From positions 124,001 through 188,000 of the forward strand of contig NZ_JAHQZS010000005.1 in assembly GCF_019061145.1 (NCBI RefSeq): DNA of 64,000 nucleotides. The letters are read 5' to 3'. The first letter of the stretch is position 1. Every line of letters starts with the position of its first letter. Below the pieces are notes generated by a model that saw only the letters and a list, made by a program, of their open reading frames with translations, was not told the origin of the DNA and made no database searches. The stretch comes from Anianabacter salinae. GTDB lineage: Bacteria; Pseudomonadota; Alphaproteobacteria; Rhodobacterales; Rhodobacteraceae. Shown one piece after another: positions 10,678 to 20,007 of the stretch. A program made the position numbers and the translations under genes.

Positions 10678-11387
10678 CAGGCGACCGCGGCTTTCTGCAC
10701 CGCGACCAGATCCGCGCAACCCTTCTGCGCCAGCGCCAGCAGCTCTGACATCTCGTCCGCCGAGAATGTCGCGCCCTCGGCTGACATCTGCACTTCCACC
10801 AGGCGCCCCGATCCGGTCATCACGAAGTTGCCATCGACGCCCGCCTCGCTGTCCTCGGGATAGTCGAGGTCAAGGATGGGCTGGCCCGCGTAGATGCCGC
10901 AGGACACGGCGGCCACCGGATCGACGAGCGGGTCGCTCACGATGTCTCCGGCCTTCATCAACCTGTTCACGGCAAGTCGCAGCGCGACCCAGCCGCCGGT
11001 GATCGACGCGCAGCGTGTGCCCCCGTCCGCCTGGATCACGTCGCAGTCGATGCTGATCTGCCGCTCGCCCAGCGCGACGCGGTCGACACCGGCGCGCAGG
11101 GCGCGGCCGATCAAGCGCTGGATTTCCTGCGTGCGCCCGGACTGGCCGCGCTTGGCCTCGCGCTGCATCCGGGTCGTCGTGGCGCGCGGCAGCATGCCGT
11201 ATTCGGCTGTCACCCAACCCAGCCCGCTGTTCTTCAGGAACGGCGGCACGCGCTCTTCCAGAGAGGCGGTGCACAGGACGTGGGTGTCGCCGATGCGGAT
11301 CATGCAGGACCCTTCGGCGTGTTTCGTGACGCCGGTTTCAATTGAAACCGCGCGCATTTCACTTAAGTCTCGCTTCGACGGACGCAT
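10677..11387 (-). CDS. rph: Ribonuclease PH
   Basis: RNase PH trims tRNA 3' ends phosphorolytically. The 236-residue protein has the family start [12 protein letters not shown], the [34 protein letters not shown] region (split over residues 66-100) that binds RNA and phosphate, and [18 protein letters not shown]. It heads the leftward rph-rdgB-hemW operon and is divergent from hrcA across 114 bases. The gene order hrcA/rph/rdgB/hemW is common in alphaproteobacteria. Confidence 0.97.
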   Translation of the reverse strand: MRPSKRDLSEMRAVSIETGVTKHAEGSCMIRIGDTHVLCTASLEERVPPFLKNSGLGWVTAEYGMLPRATTTRMQREAKRGQSGRTQEIQRLIGRALRAGVDRVALGERQISIDCDVIQADGGTRCASITGGWVALRLAVNRLMKAGDIVSDPLVDPVAAVSCGIYAGQPILDLDYPEDSEAGVDGNFVMTGSGRLVEVQMSAEGATFSADEMSELLALAQKGCADLVAVQKAAVA

Positions 11388-11448
11388 GAAAAACCTTTCT
11401 GATGTCGGGGCGGACTTAGACCTGCGACCGGCCTCGGTGCAACCCCGA

Positions 11449-11477
11449 TTGACGGCAGGTCGAAGGGTCCGTTAAGT
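11449..11477 (+). promoter_or_regulatory. Weak candidate promoter for hrcA-grpE
   Basis: TTGACG at 11449-11454 is followed after 17 bases by TTAAGT (11472-11477). The -10 is poor. I see no CIRCE inverted repeat and no clear heat-shock promoter in the 114-base rph/hrcA gap. Confidence 0.3.
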
Positions 11478-11501
11478 GCGCTTTGGCCTCTTGGATCGAC
11501 C

Positions 11502-12572
11502 ATGATGGAAGACCGCTCCAGAATACTTGCCGAAATGAACGACCGCAGCCGCGAGGTGTTTCGGCGCGTGGTCGAAGGCTATCTCGATTCCGGCGATCCG
11601 GTCGGGTCGCGCACCCTGACCCGCAGCATGGATCAGAAGGTGTCGGCGGCGACGATCCGCAACGTGATGCAGGATCTCGAATATCTGGGCCTGCTCGATT
11701 CGCCGCATATTTCCGCCGGGCGCATCCCGACGGAACTGGGTCTGCGCATGTTCGTCGATGGCCTTCTGGAGGTCGGAGAGCTGGACGGCGAGGATCGTCA
11801 GAAGATCGACGCCACGCTTGGCACCCGCGACAACGATCCGTCGTCGCTGTTCGACCGGATCGGATCGGCGCTGTCGGGCATGACCAAGGGCGCGAGCCTG
11901 GTGTTGTCGCCCAAGCACGAGGCGCCGATCCGCCATATCGAATTCGTCTCTCTTTCGCCCGAACGCGCGCTTGTCGTGCTGGTGTTCGCCGATGGCCATG
12001 TCGAGAACCGCGTGTTCACGCCGCCCCCGGGGCAGACCCCGTCGTCAATGCGTGAGGCGGCGAATTTCATCAATGCGCTGGCTCAGGGGCGAGAGCTGGG
12101 TGACCTGCGCGGTCTGATCGAGCGCGAGATCGCGACGCGCCGTCAGGAACTCGACGTTCTTGCCAGCGCGCTTGTCGAATCCGGTCTAGCGATCTGGCAT
12201 GACGAGGGCGAACGGTCCGAGCGGCTGATCGTCCGGGGCCGGTCCAACCTTCTGGCCTCGACCGACTCCGAAGACCTTGAACGCATCCGAGAGCTGTTCG
12301 ACGATCTCGAGAAAAAGCGCGATATCGCCGAGTTTCTGGAACTCACCGAGGGCGGCGAGGGCGTGCGCATCTTCATCGGCTCCGAGAACAAGCTTTTTTC
12401 ACTTTCGGGTTCCTCTCTGGTGGTAAGCCCATATATGAACGCAGACCGTAAGATTATCGGTGCGGTCGGTGTGATCGGGCCAACGCGCCTCAACTATGGC
12501 CGCGTCGTGCCCATCGTCGACTACACCGCTCAGCTGGTGGGCAGACTGCTGTCGTCCGGAAACAAAGGGTAA
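11502..12572 (+). CDS. hrcA: Heat-inducible transcription repressor HrcA
   Basis: HrcA represses heat-shock genes by binding CIRCE operators and is stabilised by GroEL. The 356-residue protein has an N-terminal winged helix with LTRSMDQKVSAATIRNVMQDLEYLGLL (split over residues 38-64) and SPHISAGRIPTELGLRMFVDGLLE. A C-terminal GAF-like domain includes VVSPYMNADRKIIGAVGVIGPTRLNY. I find no CIRCE in this window, so its target is probably groESL elsewhere. grpE starts three bases after its stop. Confidence 0.96.
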   Translation: MMEDRSRILAEMNDRSREVFRRVVEGYLDSGDPVGSRTLTRSMDQKVSAATIRNVMQDLEYLGLLDSPHISAGRIPTELGLRMFVDGLLEVGELDGEDRQKIDATLGTRDNDPSSLFDRIGSALSGMTKGASLVLSPKHEAPIRHIEFVSLSPERALVVLVFADGHVENRVFTPPPGQTPSSMREAANFINALAQGRELGDLRGLIEREIATRRQELDVLASALVESGLAIWHDEGERSERLIVRGRSNLLASTDSEDLERIRELFDDLEKKRDIAEFLELTEGGEGVRIFIGSENKLFSLSGSSLVVSPYMNADRKIIGAVGVIGPTRLNYGRVVPIVDYTAQLVGRLLSSGNKG

Positions 12573-12575
12573 GGA

Positions 12576-13136
12576 ATGGCTGAACCGAAGCAGAACGAGT
12601 ATGTCGACGGCGAGATCGACCTGTCCGAGGACGGTGACGATCAGATCGACATCATGGCCGATACCGACGCCGCCGACGAGATCGCGGCGCTGGAAGCAGA
12701 GCGTGACGATCTGCGCGACCGTCTGATGCGGGCGCTGGCCGATGCCGAAAATTCGCGCAAGCGGGCCGACCGCGACCGGCGCGAGGCCGAGAACTACGGC
12801 GGCTCCAAGCTCGCACGCGACATCCTGCCGGTCTACGACAACCTGAAGCGCGCGGTGCAGGCCGCCGATGACCAGCAGCGGAAGACGCCTTTGTTCGAAG
12901 GCATCGAGTTGACGATGCGAGAGATCGTGAACGTGTTCAAGAAGCACGGAATCGAGCCTGTTGCACCGCAAGTCGGTGACAAGTTCGATCCGCAGCAGCA
13001 CGAAGCGATGTTCGAGGCTCCGGTCCCCGGCACCAAGGTCGGCGAGATCATTCAGGTCACGCAGGACGGTTTCATGATCCACGACCGGCTTTTGCGGCCG
13101 GCGCAGGTTGGGGTCAGCTCCAACACCGCTGGCTGA
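12576..13136 (+). CDS. grpE: Nucleotide exchange factor GrpE
   Basis: GrpE releases ADP from DnaK. The 186-residue protein has an acidic N-terminus (EIDLSEDGDDQIDIMAD), a long coiled coil (about residues 32-80), and the C-terminal beta domain with HEAMFEAPVPG, VGEIIQVTQDGFMIHDRLLRPAQVGVS (split over residues 150-182). It is coupled to hrcA. Its partners dnaK and dnaJ are in this same window but about 46 kb away. Confidence 0.96.
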   Translation: MAEPKQNEYVDGEIDLSEDGDDQIDIMADTDAADEIAALEAERDDLRDRLMRALADAENSRKRADRDRREAENYGGSKLARDILPVYDNLKRAVQAADDQQRKTPLFEGIELTMREIVNVFKKHGIEPVAPQVGDKFDPQQHEAMFEAPVPGTKVGEIIQVTQDGFMIHDRLLRPAQVGVSSNTAG

Positions 13137-13149
13137 TCCACGTGAAACA
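13134..13149. other. Degenerate parS-like site after grpE
   Basis: TGATCCACGTGAAACA matches 14 of 16 positions of the perfect parS seen in mnmG and rsmG. It spans the grpE stop codon. Confidence 0.5.
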
Positions 13150-13150
13150 C

Positions 13151-13172
13151 CGCCCCGGCCATGGTCGGGGCG
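13151..13172. terminator. Hairpin between convergent grpE and mutS
   Basis: CGCCCCGGC pairs with GTCGGGGCG (one G-T pair) around a short CATG loop. It lies between the two stop codons and may serve both strands. No clear T-run follows on either side. Confidence 0.55.
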
Positions 13173-13175
13173 CCA

Positions 13176-15830
13176 TCACTCCCCTGCGATCCCCTTCAAT
13201 TCGTAGATCAGGTCCAGCGCCTGCTTCGGCGTCAGCTCGTCGGGCAGGATGCTGGTCATCCGCTCCTCAAGCGGCGTCGGTCCCTTGCTGGCCGGGGCGG
13301 CAGGCTGCCACGCGGTCGCCATGGCCGAGAACAGGGGAAGATCGTCGATCACCGCCGCCTTCTTGCCGCCTTCGCGTTCACCCTTTTCCAGCGCATCCAG
13401 CACCACCCGCGCGCGCTCGACCACGGCGGTTGGCAGGCCTGCAAGACGCGCGACCTGCACGCCATAACTGCGATCCGCCGCGCCCTTGCGCACCTCATGC
13501 AGAAAGATCACGTCGCCTTCCCACTCCTTGACGGCGACCGTGGCATTCTCGACGCCCGCAAGACGGTCAGAAAGCCGCGTCAGTTCATGGTAATGCGTTG
13601 CGAACAGCGCGCGGCACCCGTTGACGTCGTGCAGATGCTCAAGCGTTGCCCAGGCGATCGAGAGGCCGTCGTAGGTTGCGGTGCCGCGCCCGATCTCGTC
13701 GAGGATCACCAGTGCCCGCGCGTCCGCCTGGTTCAGGATCGCCGCTGTCTCGACCATCTCGACCATGAAGGTCGATCGGCCGCGCGCCAGATCGTCCGCT
13801 GCGCCGACCCGGCTGAACAGTTGCGACACCATGCCGATATGTGCGCTGGCGGCGGGCACATAGCTGCCCATCTGTGCCAGAAGGGCGATCAGCGCGTTCT
13901 GGCGCAGGTAGGTCGATTTGCCCGCCATGTTCGGCCCGGTCAGCAGCCGGATCGCGGCGCCATCCTCTGCCCCCAGATCGCAGTCGTTCGCAACAAAGGG
14001 CGTCCCCGCCTGCCGTTTCAGCGCGCGTTCCACCACCGGGTGACGCCCGGCGACGATTTCGAAGGCGCGGCTGTCATCGACCTGCGGGCGACACCAGTTC
14101 TCGCCCGATGCAAGGTCGGCCAGCGCGGCGGCCAGGTCGATCTCTGCCAGCGCACGGGCAGCGGCGCCGATCCCGGCAGCATGTGCCACAATCTCGGCTT
14201 TCAGGGTGTCATAGAGACGCTTTTCAATCTCTTGCGCCCGGTTTCCGGCGTTCAGAATCCGCGTTTCAAGGTCCGACAGATCGACGGTGGTGAAGCGCAC
14301 GGCATTTGCTGTCGTCTGGCGATGAATGAACCGCTCGTTCAACGGTGGCGACAGCATCCGCTCGGCGTGAGTGGCGGTGACTTCGATGAAATAGCCCAGC
14401 ACGTTGTTGTGCTTGATCTTCAGCGCGCCGATCCCGGTGTCACGGGCATAGTCGGCCTGCATCCGTGCCACGACCCCGCGTCCCTCGTCGCGCAGGGTGC
14501 GCACCTCGTCGAGGTCGGCGTCATATCCCACCGCGATGAACCCGCCGTCACGCACCAGCATTGGGGGCTCGGCAACCAGCGCTTCGCCAAGCAACTGCAG
14601 CAGCGCCTCGTGCCCAGTCAGAGCGGCCTTGGCCTCTGCGATCATCTGCGACGCATCCGCCCCGATGCGGTCAGAGAGGAGGCCGGCCTGTGTCAGCCCC
14701 GCACGGATCGCCGCCAGGTCGCGTGGTCCGCCCCGGTCGAGCGCCAGCCGCGACAGGGCACGGTCGATGTCAGGCACCCGGCGCAGCGCCTCGCGCAGGT
14801 CGGAGCGCGTCCGCGCATCCTCGACCAGCCACGCCACCGCGTCGATCCGCCCCCGGATCACGTTCAGATCGCGTGAGGGCGACGACAGCCGCCGTTCCAG
14901 AAGCCGCGCTCCGCCCGACGTCACCGTGCGGTCGATCGCAGCGATCAGCGATCCCTCGCGCCCGCCCGAAAGCGCCTGCGTCAGCTCAAGGTTCCGCCGC
15001 GTCGCTGCGTCGATCTGAACCGTGCCGCCTGTCGCCTCTTTCACCGGCGGGCGCAGCAGCGGCAGCTTGCCCTTTTGCGTCAGGTCGAGATAGTCGGCGA
15101 CCGCCCCCATCGCCGCCACTTCAGCGCGCGAAAAGCTGCCGTAGGCGTCCAGCGTTTCCACGTGAAACAGCGCTGTCAGCCGCCCCTCGGCAGAAGCGGA
15201 ATCGAAACTGCCCCGCGACAGGGGCGTCAGCGCGGCCCCCAGATCAGTCACTATTTCGGCGCAGTCAGCCTCTTTCGCCTCGCTCACCAGCACCTCGCGC
15301 GGGGCAAGGCGCGCCAGTTCCGGCGACAGGCGCGACAGCGGGCAGGGCACCACGCGAAACTCGCCGGTCGAGATATCGACCCAGGCCAGCGCGCCTTCGT
15401 CGCGGACCTCGGCCCAGGCGGCGAGGAAATTGTGGCGGCGTGCTTCCAGCAGCGATTCTTCGGTCAGCGTGCCAGGCGTGACCAGCCGCACCACCCCGCG
15501 CTTCACCACAGACTTCGATCCGCGCTTCTTCGCCTCGGCGGGGTCTTCCATCTGCTCGCAGACGGCTACGCGAAACCCCTTGCGGATCAGCGTCAGCAGG
15601 TAGCCCTCGGCGGAATGCACCGGCACACCGCACATCGGGATATCCTCGCCCTGATGCTTGCCGCGTTTCGTCAGCGCGATGTCCAGCGCCCCGGCAGCCG
15701 CAACCGCGTCGTCAAAGAACATCTCGTAGAAATCGCCCATCCGGTAGAACAGCAGCGCAGCCTCGTGCTCTGCCTTGATCTCCAGATATTGCGCCATCAT
15801 CGGCGTGACGGTGTCGGTTGCGACGGTCAC
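13176..15830 (-). CDS. mutS: DNA mismatch repair protein MutS
   Basis: MutS recognises mismatches and starts repair. The 884-residue protein has the mismatch-reading motif YRMGDFYEMF near residue 30 (the F-x-E element). It has connector, lever and clamp domains, and the ABC-type ATPase with LLTGPNMAGKSTYLRQ (about residues 622-637), Walker B ALVILDEIGRGT and FATHYHELT. The C-terminal dimerisation tail DELTPKQALDLIYELKGIAGE is short but normal. A parS-like sequence lies inside it at 15154-15169 and reads Phe-His-Val-Glu-Thr. No mutL is nearby. It is divergent from maeB. Confidence 0.98.
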   Translation of the reverse strand: MTVATDTVTPMMAQYLEIKAEHEAALLFYRMGDFYEMFFDDAVAAAGALDIALTKRGKHQGEDIPMCGVPVHSAEGYLLTLIRKGFRVAVCEQMEDPAEAKKRGSKSVVKRGVVRLVTPGTLTEESLLEARRHNFLAAWAEVRDEGALAWVDISTGEFRVVPCPLSRLSPELARLAPREVLVSEAKEADCAEIVTDLGAALTPLSRGSFDSASAEGRLTALFHVETLDAYGSFSRAEVAAMGAVADYLDLTQKGKLPLLRPPVKEATGGTVQIDAATRRNLELTQALSGGREGSLIAAIDRTVTSGGARLLERRLSSPSRDLNVIRGRIDAVAWLVEDARTRSDLREALRRVPDIDRALSRLALDRGGPRDLAAIRAGLTQAGLLSDRIGADASQMIAEAKAALTGHEALLQLLGEALVAEPPMLVRDGGFIAVGYDADLDEVRTLRDEGRGVVARMQADYARDTGIGALKIKHNNVLGYFIEVTATHAERMLSPPLNERFIHRQTTANAVRFTTVDLSDLETRILNAGNRAQEIEKRLYDTLKAEIVAHAAGIGAAARALAEIDLAAALADLASGENWCRPQVDDSRAFEIVAGRHPVVERALKRQAGTPFVANDCDLGAEDGAAIRLLTGPNMAGKSTYLRQNALIALLAQMGSYVPAASAHIGMVSQLFSRVGAADDLARGRSTFMVEMVETAAILNQADARALVILDEIGRGTATYDGLSIAWATLEHLHDVNGCRALFATHYHELTRLSDRLAGVENATVAVKEWEGDVIFLHEVRKGAADRSYGVQVARLAGLPTAVVERARVVLDALEKGEREGGKKAAVIDDLPLFSAMATAWQPAAPASKGPTPLEERMTSILPDELTPKQALDLIYELKGIAGE
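15154..15169. other. Degenerate parS-like site inside mutS
   Basis: GTTTCCACGTGAAACA shares the CCACGTGAAACA half with the other sites and matches 13 of 16 positions of the perfect parS. Confidence 0.4.
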
Positions 15831-15966
15831 TGTGTCCCCCGGGTGCGTTCGTGCGGTGGACCTTATCGGGGGCGCCCCGCGCGCAAAAGGCCCTCTGCCA
15901 AACGATTCGGTTGAGTGGACGCCGCCGCCTCGCTACACCTGAACGTCCGTCAGGGGAGGGACACCG

Positions 15967-18222
15967 ATGGCCACACCGCGATTCACGCGTGAAGAAGCGC
16001 TGCGCTTTCACATGGAGCCGACGCCCGGCAAGTGGGAAGTGAACGCCACCGTGCCGATGACCAGCCAGCGCGACCTGTCGCTGGCCTATTCCCCCGGTGT
16101 CGCGGTCCCGTGCGAGGATATCGCCGCCAACCCCGAACTGGCCTACGACTACACCAACAAGGGCAATCTTGTCGCCGTGATCTCGAACGGCACCGCCGTT
16201 CTGGGCCTTGGCAACCTTGGCGCGCTAGGATCCAAGCCGGTGATGGAAGGCAAGGCGGTGCTGTTCAAACGCTTTGCCGACGTCAATTCCATCGACATCG
16301 AGCTGGACACCGAAGACCCCGACGCCTTCTGCGCGGCGGTCAAGCTGATGGGCCCGACGTTCGGCGGCATCAACCTTGAAGACATCAAGGCGCCCGAGTG
16401 CTTCATCATCGAGCAGCGCCTCAAGGAAGAGATGGACATCCCCGTCTTCCATGACGACCAGCACGGCACCGCCGTGATCTGCGCCGCCGGTCTTATCAAC
16501 GCGCTGCACCTGTCGGGCAAGAAGATCGAAGATTGCAAGATCGTGCTGAACGGCGCGGGGGCCGCCGGGATCGCCTGTATCGAACTCTTGAAACGCATGG
16601 GCGCGCGGCATGACAACTGCATCGTCTGCGACACCAAGGGCGTGATCTGGCAGGGCCGCACAGAGGGCATGAACCAGTGGAAATCAGCCCATGCCATCGT
16701 GACCGAGGCGCGCACGCTGGAAGAGGCGATGAAGGATGCCGACGTCTTTCTGGGTGTTTCCGTGCGCGGCGCCGTCACGCAGGACATGGTCAAGGGCATG
16801 GCCGAGAACCCGGTGATTTTCGCCATGGCGAATCCCGACCCCGAAATCACCCCCGAAGACGCGCATGAGGTGCGGCCCGATGCCATCGTCGCCACCGGGC
16901 GCTCGGACTATCCCAACCAGGTCAACAACGTCCTGGGCTTTCCCTACCTGTTTCGCGGTGCTCTCGATATCCACGCCCGCGCGATCAACGACGAGATGAA
17001 GATCGCCTGCGCCGAGGCCTTGGCCGCTTTGGCCCGAGAGGACGTGCCGGACGAGGTCGCCATGGCCTATGGGCGCAAACTGGCCTTCGGGCGCGACTAC
17101 ATCATCCCCGCGCCCTTCGATCCCCGCCTGATCCACCGGATTCCCCCCGCCGTGGCGCGGGCTGGGATGGACACCGGGGTCGCCCGTCGGCCCATCGTCG
17201 ACATGGACGGCTACGAACAGCGGCTTCGCGAACGGATGGACCCCACCGCGTCGATCCTTCAGTCGATCAACGCCCGCGCCAAGCAGGCGCAGGCCCGCAT
17301 GATCTTTGCCGAAGGCGACGATCCCCGCGTTCTGCGCGCCGCCGTCGCCTATGTGCGCGCCGGGTTGGGGCAGGCGGTTGTCGTGGGCCGAGAGGCGGAC
17401 GTGAAAGAAAAGCTGGCGACCGCCGGGCTGGCGGAGGCGCACCGCGAGATCGAGATCGTCAATGCAGCGATCTCTCCGCACATGGAGGTCTACAAGGAAC
17501 AGCTTTATGCACGGATGCAGCGGCGCGGGTTCGATGCGCGCGACATCCACCGCCTTGCGACCCGTGATCGCCATGTCTTTGCGGCGCTGATGCTGGCGCG
17601 CGGGGACGGCGACGCGATGATTACTGGCGCGACCCGGAAATCGGCGCATGTGCTGGAGCTGATAAACCACGTATTCGACATCCGGCCAGAGGATGGCGCG
17701 GTCGGCGTGACTGCGATCCTGCACAAGGGGCGCATCGTGCTGATCGCCGACACTCTGGTGCATGAATGGCCGGATGAAGAGGATCTGGCCACCATCGCCA
17801 CCCAAGCCGCCGCCGTCGCGCGCGACCTGGGGCTGGAGCCGCGCGTGGCCTTCGTCAGCTTTTCGACCTTCGGCTATCCAAAATCCGAGCGCGCGGAGAA
17901 AATGCACCGCGCGCCGCTGGTTCTGGACCGGCGCGGCGTCGATTTCGAGTACGAGGGCGAGATGGCGGTCGATGTGGCCCTGAACCGCGACGCGATGGCG
18001 AATTATCCGTTCCAGCGTCTGACCGGTCCGGCGAACATCCTTGTCGTGCCCGCCCGGCATTCCGCGTCGATCTCGGTCAAGCTGATGCAGGAAATGGCGG
18101 GGGCCACGGTGATCGGCCCGATCCTGTCCGGCGTCGACAAGCCGATCCAGATCTGTTCGACGGTCTCGACCGTGGGCGACATCCTGAACATGGCGCGGCT
18201 TGCGGCCTGCAAGGTGAAATAG
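15967..18222 (+). CDS. maeB: NADP-dependent malic enzyme, MaeB type with phosphotransacetylase-like C-domain
   Basis: MaeB decarboxylates malate to pyruvate with NADP. The 751-residue protein fuses a malic-enzyme domain (about 1-430; YTNKGNLVAVISNGTAVLGLGNLG, split, and FHDDQHGTAVI, plus the NAD(P) turn NGAGAAGIA) to a phosphate acetyltransferase-like domain (about 430-751) that in relatives is regulatory and binds acetyl-CoA. GGGGAGGGACACCG precedes the ATG. It is monocistronic, with a strong terminator after it. The divergent neighbour is mutS. Confidence 0.95.
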   Translation: MATPRFTREEALRFHMEPTPGKWEVNATVPMTSQRDLSLAYSPGVAVPCEDIAANPELAYDYTNKGNLVAVISNGTAVLGLGNLGALGSKPVMEGKAVLFKRFADVNSIDIELDTEDPDAFCAAVKLMGPTFGGINLEDIKAPECFIIEQRLKEEMDIPVFHDDQHGTAVICAAGLINALHLSGKKIEDCKIVLNGAGAAGIACIELLKRMGARHDNCIVCDTKGVIWQGRTEGMNQWKSAHAIVTEARTLEEAMKDADVFLGVSVRGAVTQDMVKGMAENPVIFAMANPDPEITPEDAHEVRPDAIVATGRSDYPNQVNNVLGFPYLFRGALDIHARAINDEMKIACAEALAALAREDVPDEVAMAYGRKLAFGRDYIIPAPFDPRLIHRIPPAVARAGMDTGVARRPIVDMDGYEQRLRERMDPTASILQSINARAKQAQARMIFAEGDDPRVLRAAVAYVRAGLGQAVVVGREADVKEKLATAGLAEAHREIEIVNAAISPHMEVYKEQLYARMQRRGFDARDIHRLATRDRHVFAALMLARGDGDAMITGATRKSAHVLELINHVFDIRPEDGAVGVTAILHKGRIVLIADTLVHEWPDEEDLATIATQAAAVARDLGLEPRVAFVSFSTFGYPKSERAEKMHRAPLVLDRRGVDFEYEGEMAVDVALNRDAMANYPFQRLTGPANILVVPARHSASISVKLMQEMAGATVIGPILSGVDKPIQICSTVSTVGDILNMARLAACKVK

Positions 18223-18227
18223 AGACG

Positions 18228-18260
18228 AAAAAGGCCCCGGCGTCGTGCCGGGGCCTCTAA
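18228..18260. terminator. Bidirectional intrinsic terminator between maeB and msrA
   Basis: GGCCCCGGC (18233-18241) and GCCGGGGCC (18247-18255) form a perfect 9-bp stem with loop GTCGT. The A5 run on the left gives a T-run for the leftward msrA transcript; the right side reads TCTAATCT for maeB. Confidence 0.88.
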
Positions 18261-18281
18261 TCTCAAAAAGTATTCAGAGCG

Positions 18282-18953
18282 TCAGGAAGACGATCCGACA
18301 AACGGCGCGTCATTGCCCCAAAGCGCGCGCACCCGGTCGTCGCGGCCGCAGGCGTTGCGATACAGCTTGTAGGCCGATGCCTTGGACCGTGGCCCAAAGC
18401 GGGTCAGGATCAGGTCCTCGCTCTTGTAGTAATCCTGATGATAGCTGTCAGCGGCGTAGAACGGCGCATCCTCCAGGACCGGCGTCACGATCTGCTGCCC
18501 AAGCTCGGCCTGTGCGGCGGCCTTGGCCTGCTCGGCGATCTGGCGTTCTTCAGGACCGTCCGCGAAGATCGCGGTGCGATAGCTTTCGCCACGGTCGCAG
18601 AACTGGCCGCCTGCATCGGTCGGATCGACCGAGCGAAAGAAAAGCTGCATCAGTTGCGCGTAGCTGACCACATCGGGGTCATAGCGGATCTCGGCGACCT
18701 CGTAATGCCCGGTCCCGCCGCCCGTCACCTGCTTGTAGGTCGGGTTCGCCACGGTGCCCCCGGCAAAGCCCGACACGACCTCCTGCACGCCGTTGACCTT
18801 CTCGAAATCGGCCTCGACGCACCAGAAGCAGCCGCCTGCAACCAGCGCCGTCTCGATCGGTGCGGCGTTCGTTTCGGTGGTTTGCAGGGCCAGACCGGCC
18901 GCAAGCGCGGCGATCAGGGCGGCGGGGCGGGCAAGCGATGTGCGAATGGACAT
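18282..18953 (-). CDS. msrA: Peptide-methionine (S)-S-oxide reductase MsrA, exported form
   Basis: MsrA reduces methionine-S-sulfoxide. The 223-residue protein has the active site [11 protein letters not shown] (Cys42) and the [14 protein letters not shown] region. The N-terminus [20 protein letters not shown] with cleavage around ETNAA (residue 31) looks like a Sec signal peptide, so this copy probably repairs periplasmic proteins. Candidate resolving cysteines are in [13 protein letters not shown] and near the C-terminus (NACGRDD). An AGGAGGAG ribosome site precedes the ATG. It appears to be a single-gene unit. Confidence 0.94.
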   Translation of the reverse strand: MSIRTSLARPAALIAALAAGLALQTTETNAAPIETALVAGGCFWCVEADFEKVNGVQEVVSGFAGGTVANPTYKQVTGGGTGHYEVAEIRYDPDVVSYAQLMQLFFRSVDPTDAGGQFCDRGESYRTAIFADGPEERQIAEQAKAAAQAELGQQIVTPVLEDAPFYAADSYHQDYYKSEDLILTRFGPRSKASAYKLYRNACGRDDRVRALWGNDAPFVGSSS

Positions 18954-19092
18954 TGGATCTCCTCCTCAAGGATGTTGCGCAGAGCATGGGCAGGTCTCCG
19001 GCGGCGGGCAATCCACTGCAATCGGATGTCACGCGTTGGTGACGGGCGGTTATCGCTTGGACAGGCAGAGGTCCGCGTCTAGCGTCACCGGC

Positions 19093-20007
19093 ATGACGAA
19101 TGATATCGAAGTGACTGCCCATCAGGCCGAAGACGATCCGCGCAACAATCATGTGCTGATCTATGTAGACGGTCGCGTCGTTCCGCGCGTCGATGCCGTG
19201 GTCAGCGTGTTCGATTCCGGCTTCATGCTGGGCGACGGCGTGTGGGAGGGTCTGCGGCTTCACAACGGGCGCTGGGCGTTCCTGGACGATCACATGGACC
19301 GCCTGTTCGAAGCGGCCAAGGCCATCGACCTTGACCTGAGGATGGACAGGGCAGGCGTCATCGCCGCACTGGAGGCGACGCGTGCGGCCAATGGCATGAC
19401 AAGCGATGCCCATGCGCGCCTGATGGTGACGCGGGGCGTCAAGGCGCGCCCGTTCCAGCACCCGTCGCTGTCGCGCCAGGGGCCGACGATGGTCATCATC
19501 ATGGAGCACTCGAGGCCCGTTCTGCCGCGCCCGATCCGGCTGGCCACCGTGCCACACTTGCGCGGGCTGCCGATGACGCAGGATCCCAAGCTGAACAGCC
19601 ATTCCAAGCTGAACTGCATCCTCGCCTGCATCGCGGCCGAGAAGGCTGGCGCGGACGAGGCGCTGATGCTGGATGTCCACGGCTTCGTGAACACGACGAA
19701 CAGCTGCAATTTCTTCATTGTCCGCAAGGGCGCCGTTTGGACCTCGACCGGCGATTACTGCATGAACGGGATCACGCGTCAGAAGGTGATAGACCTGTGC
19801 CACGCGAACGGAATTCCGGTGTTCGAGCGCAATTTCTCGCTGGTCGATGCCTACGGCGCGGACGAGGCGTTCCTGACAGGCACCTTCGGCGCGCAGACGC
19901 CCGTTGCGGAAATCGACGGGCGGCAGATCGGAGACGGAACGCTTGGCCCGGTCACCGCACGTATCCGCGATCTGTACAAGGCGCTGGTGGAAGCGGAGAC
20001 ATCCTGA
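19093..20007 (+). CDS. Class IV PLP-dependent aminotransferase (branched-chain / D-amino-acid type)
   Basis: The 304-residue protein belongs to the fold-type IV aminotransferase family (IlvE, DAAT, ADC lyase). It has VFDSGFMLGDGVWEGLRLHNG (split; residues 38-58), the Schiff-base lysine 172 in LNSHSKLNCI, and the C-terminal EAFLTGTFGAQTPV phosphate cup. Which substrate it uses cannot be read from sequence. The FMLGDGVWEGLR form is seen in proteins annotated as branched-chain or D-amino-acid aminotransferases, so I leave the symbol blank. It is coupled by a one-base stop/start overlap (TGATG) to the next gene. Confidence 0.88.
   Translation: MTNDIEVTAHQAEDDPRNNHVLIYVDGRVVPRVDAVVSVFDSGFMLGDGVWEGLRLHNGRWAFLDDHMDRLFEAAKAIDLDLRMDRAGVIAALEATRAANGMTSDAHARLMVTRGVKARPFQHPSLSRQGPTMVIIMEHSRPVLPRPIRLATVPHLRGLPMTQDPKLNSHSKLNCILACIAAEKAGADEALMLDVHGFVNTTNSCNFFIVRKGAVWTSTGDYCMNGITRQKVIDLCHANGIPVFERNFSLVDAYGADEAFLTGTFGAQTPVAEIDGRQIGDGTLGPVTARIRDLYKALVEAETS

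Noticed and set aside
11388-11501. CIRCE operator upstream of hrcA or rph
   Set aside because: No TTAGCACTC-N9-GAGTGCTAA inverted repeat is present there or before dnaK.
13161-14876. Long open frame antisense to mutS
   Set aside because: Shadow of mutS, which has MutS signatures throughout.
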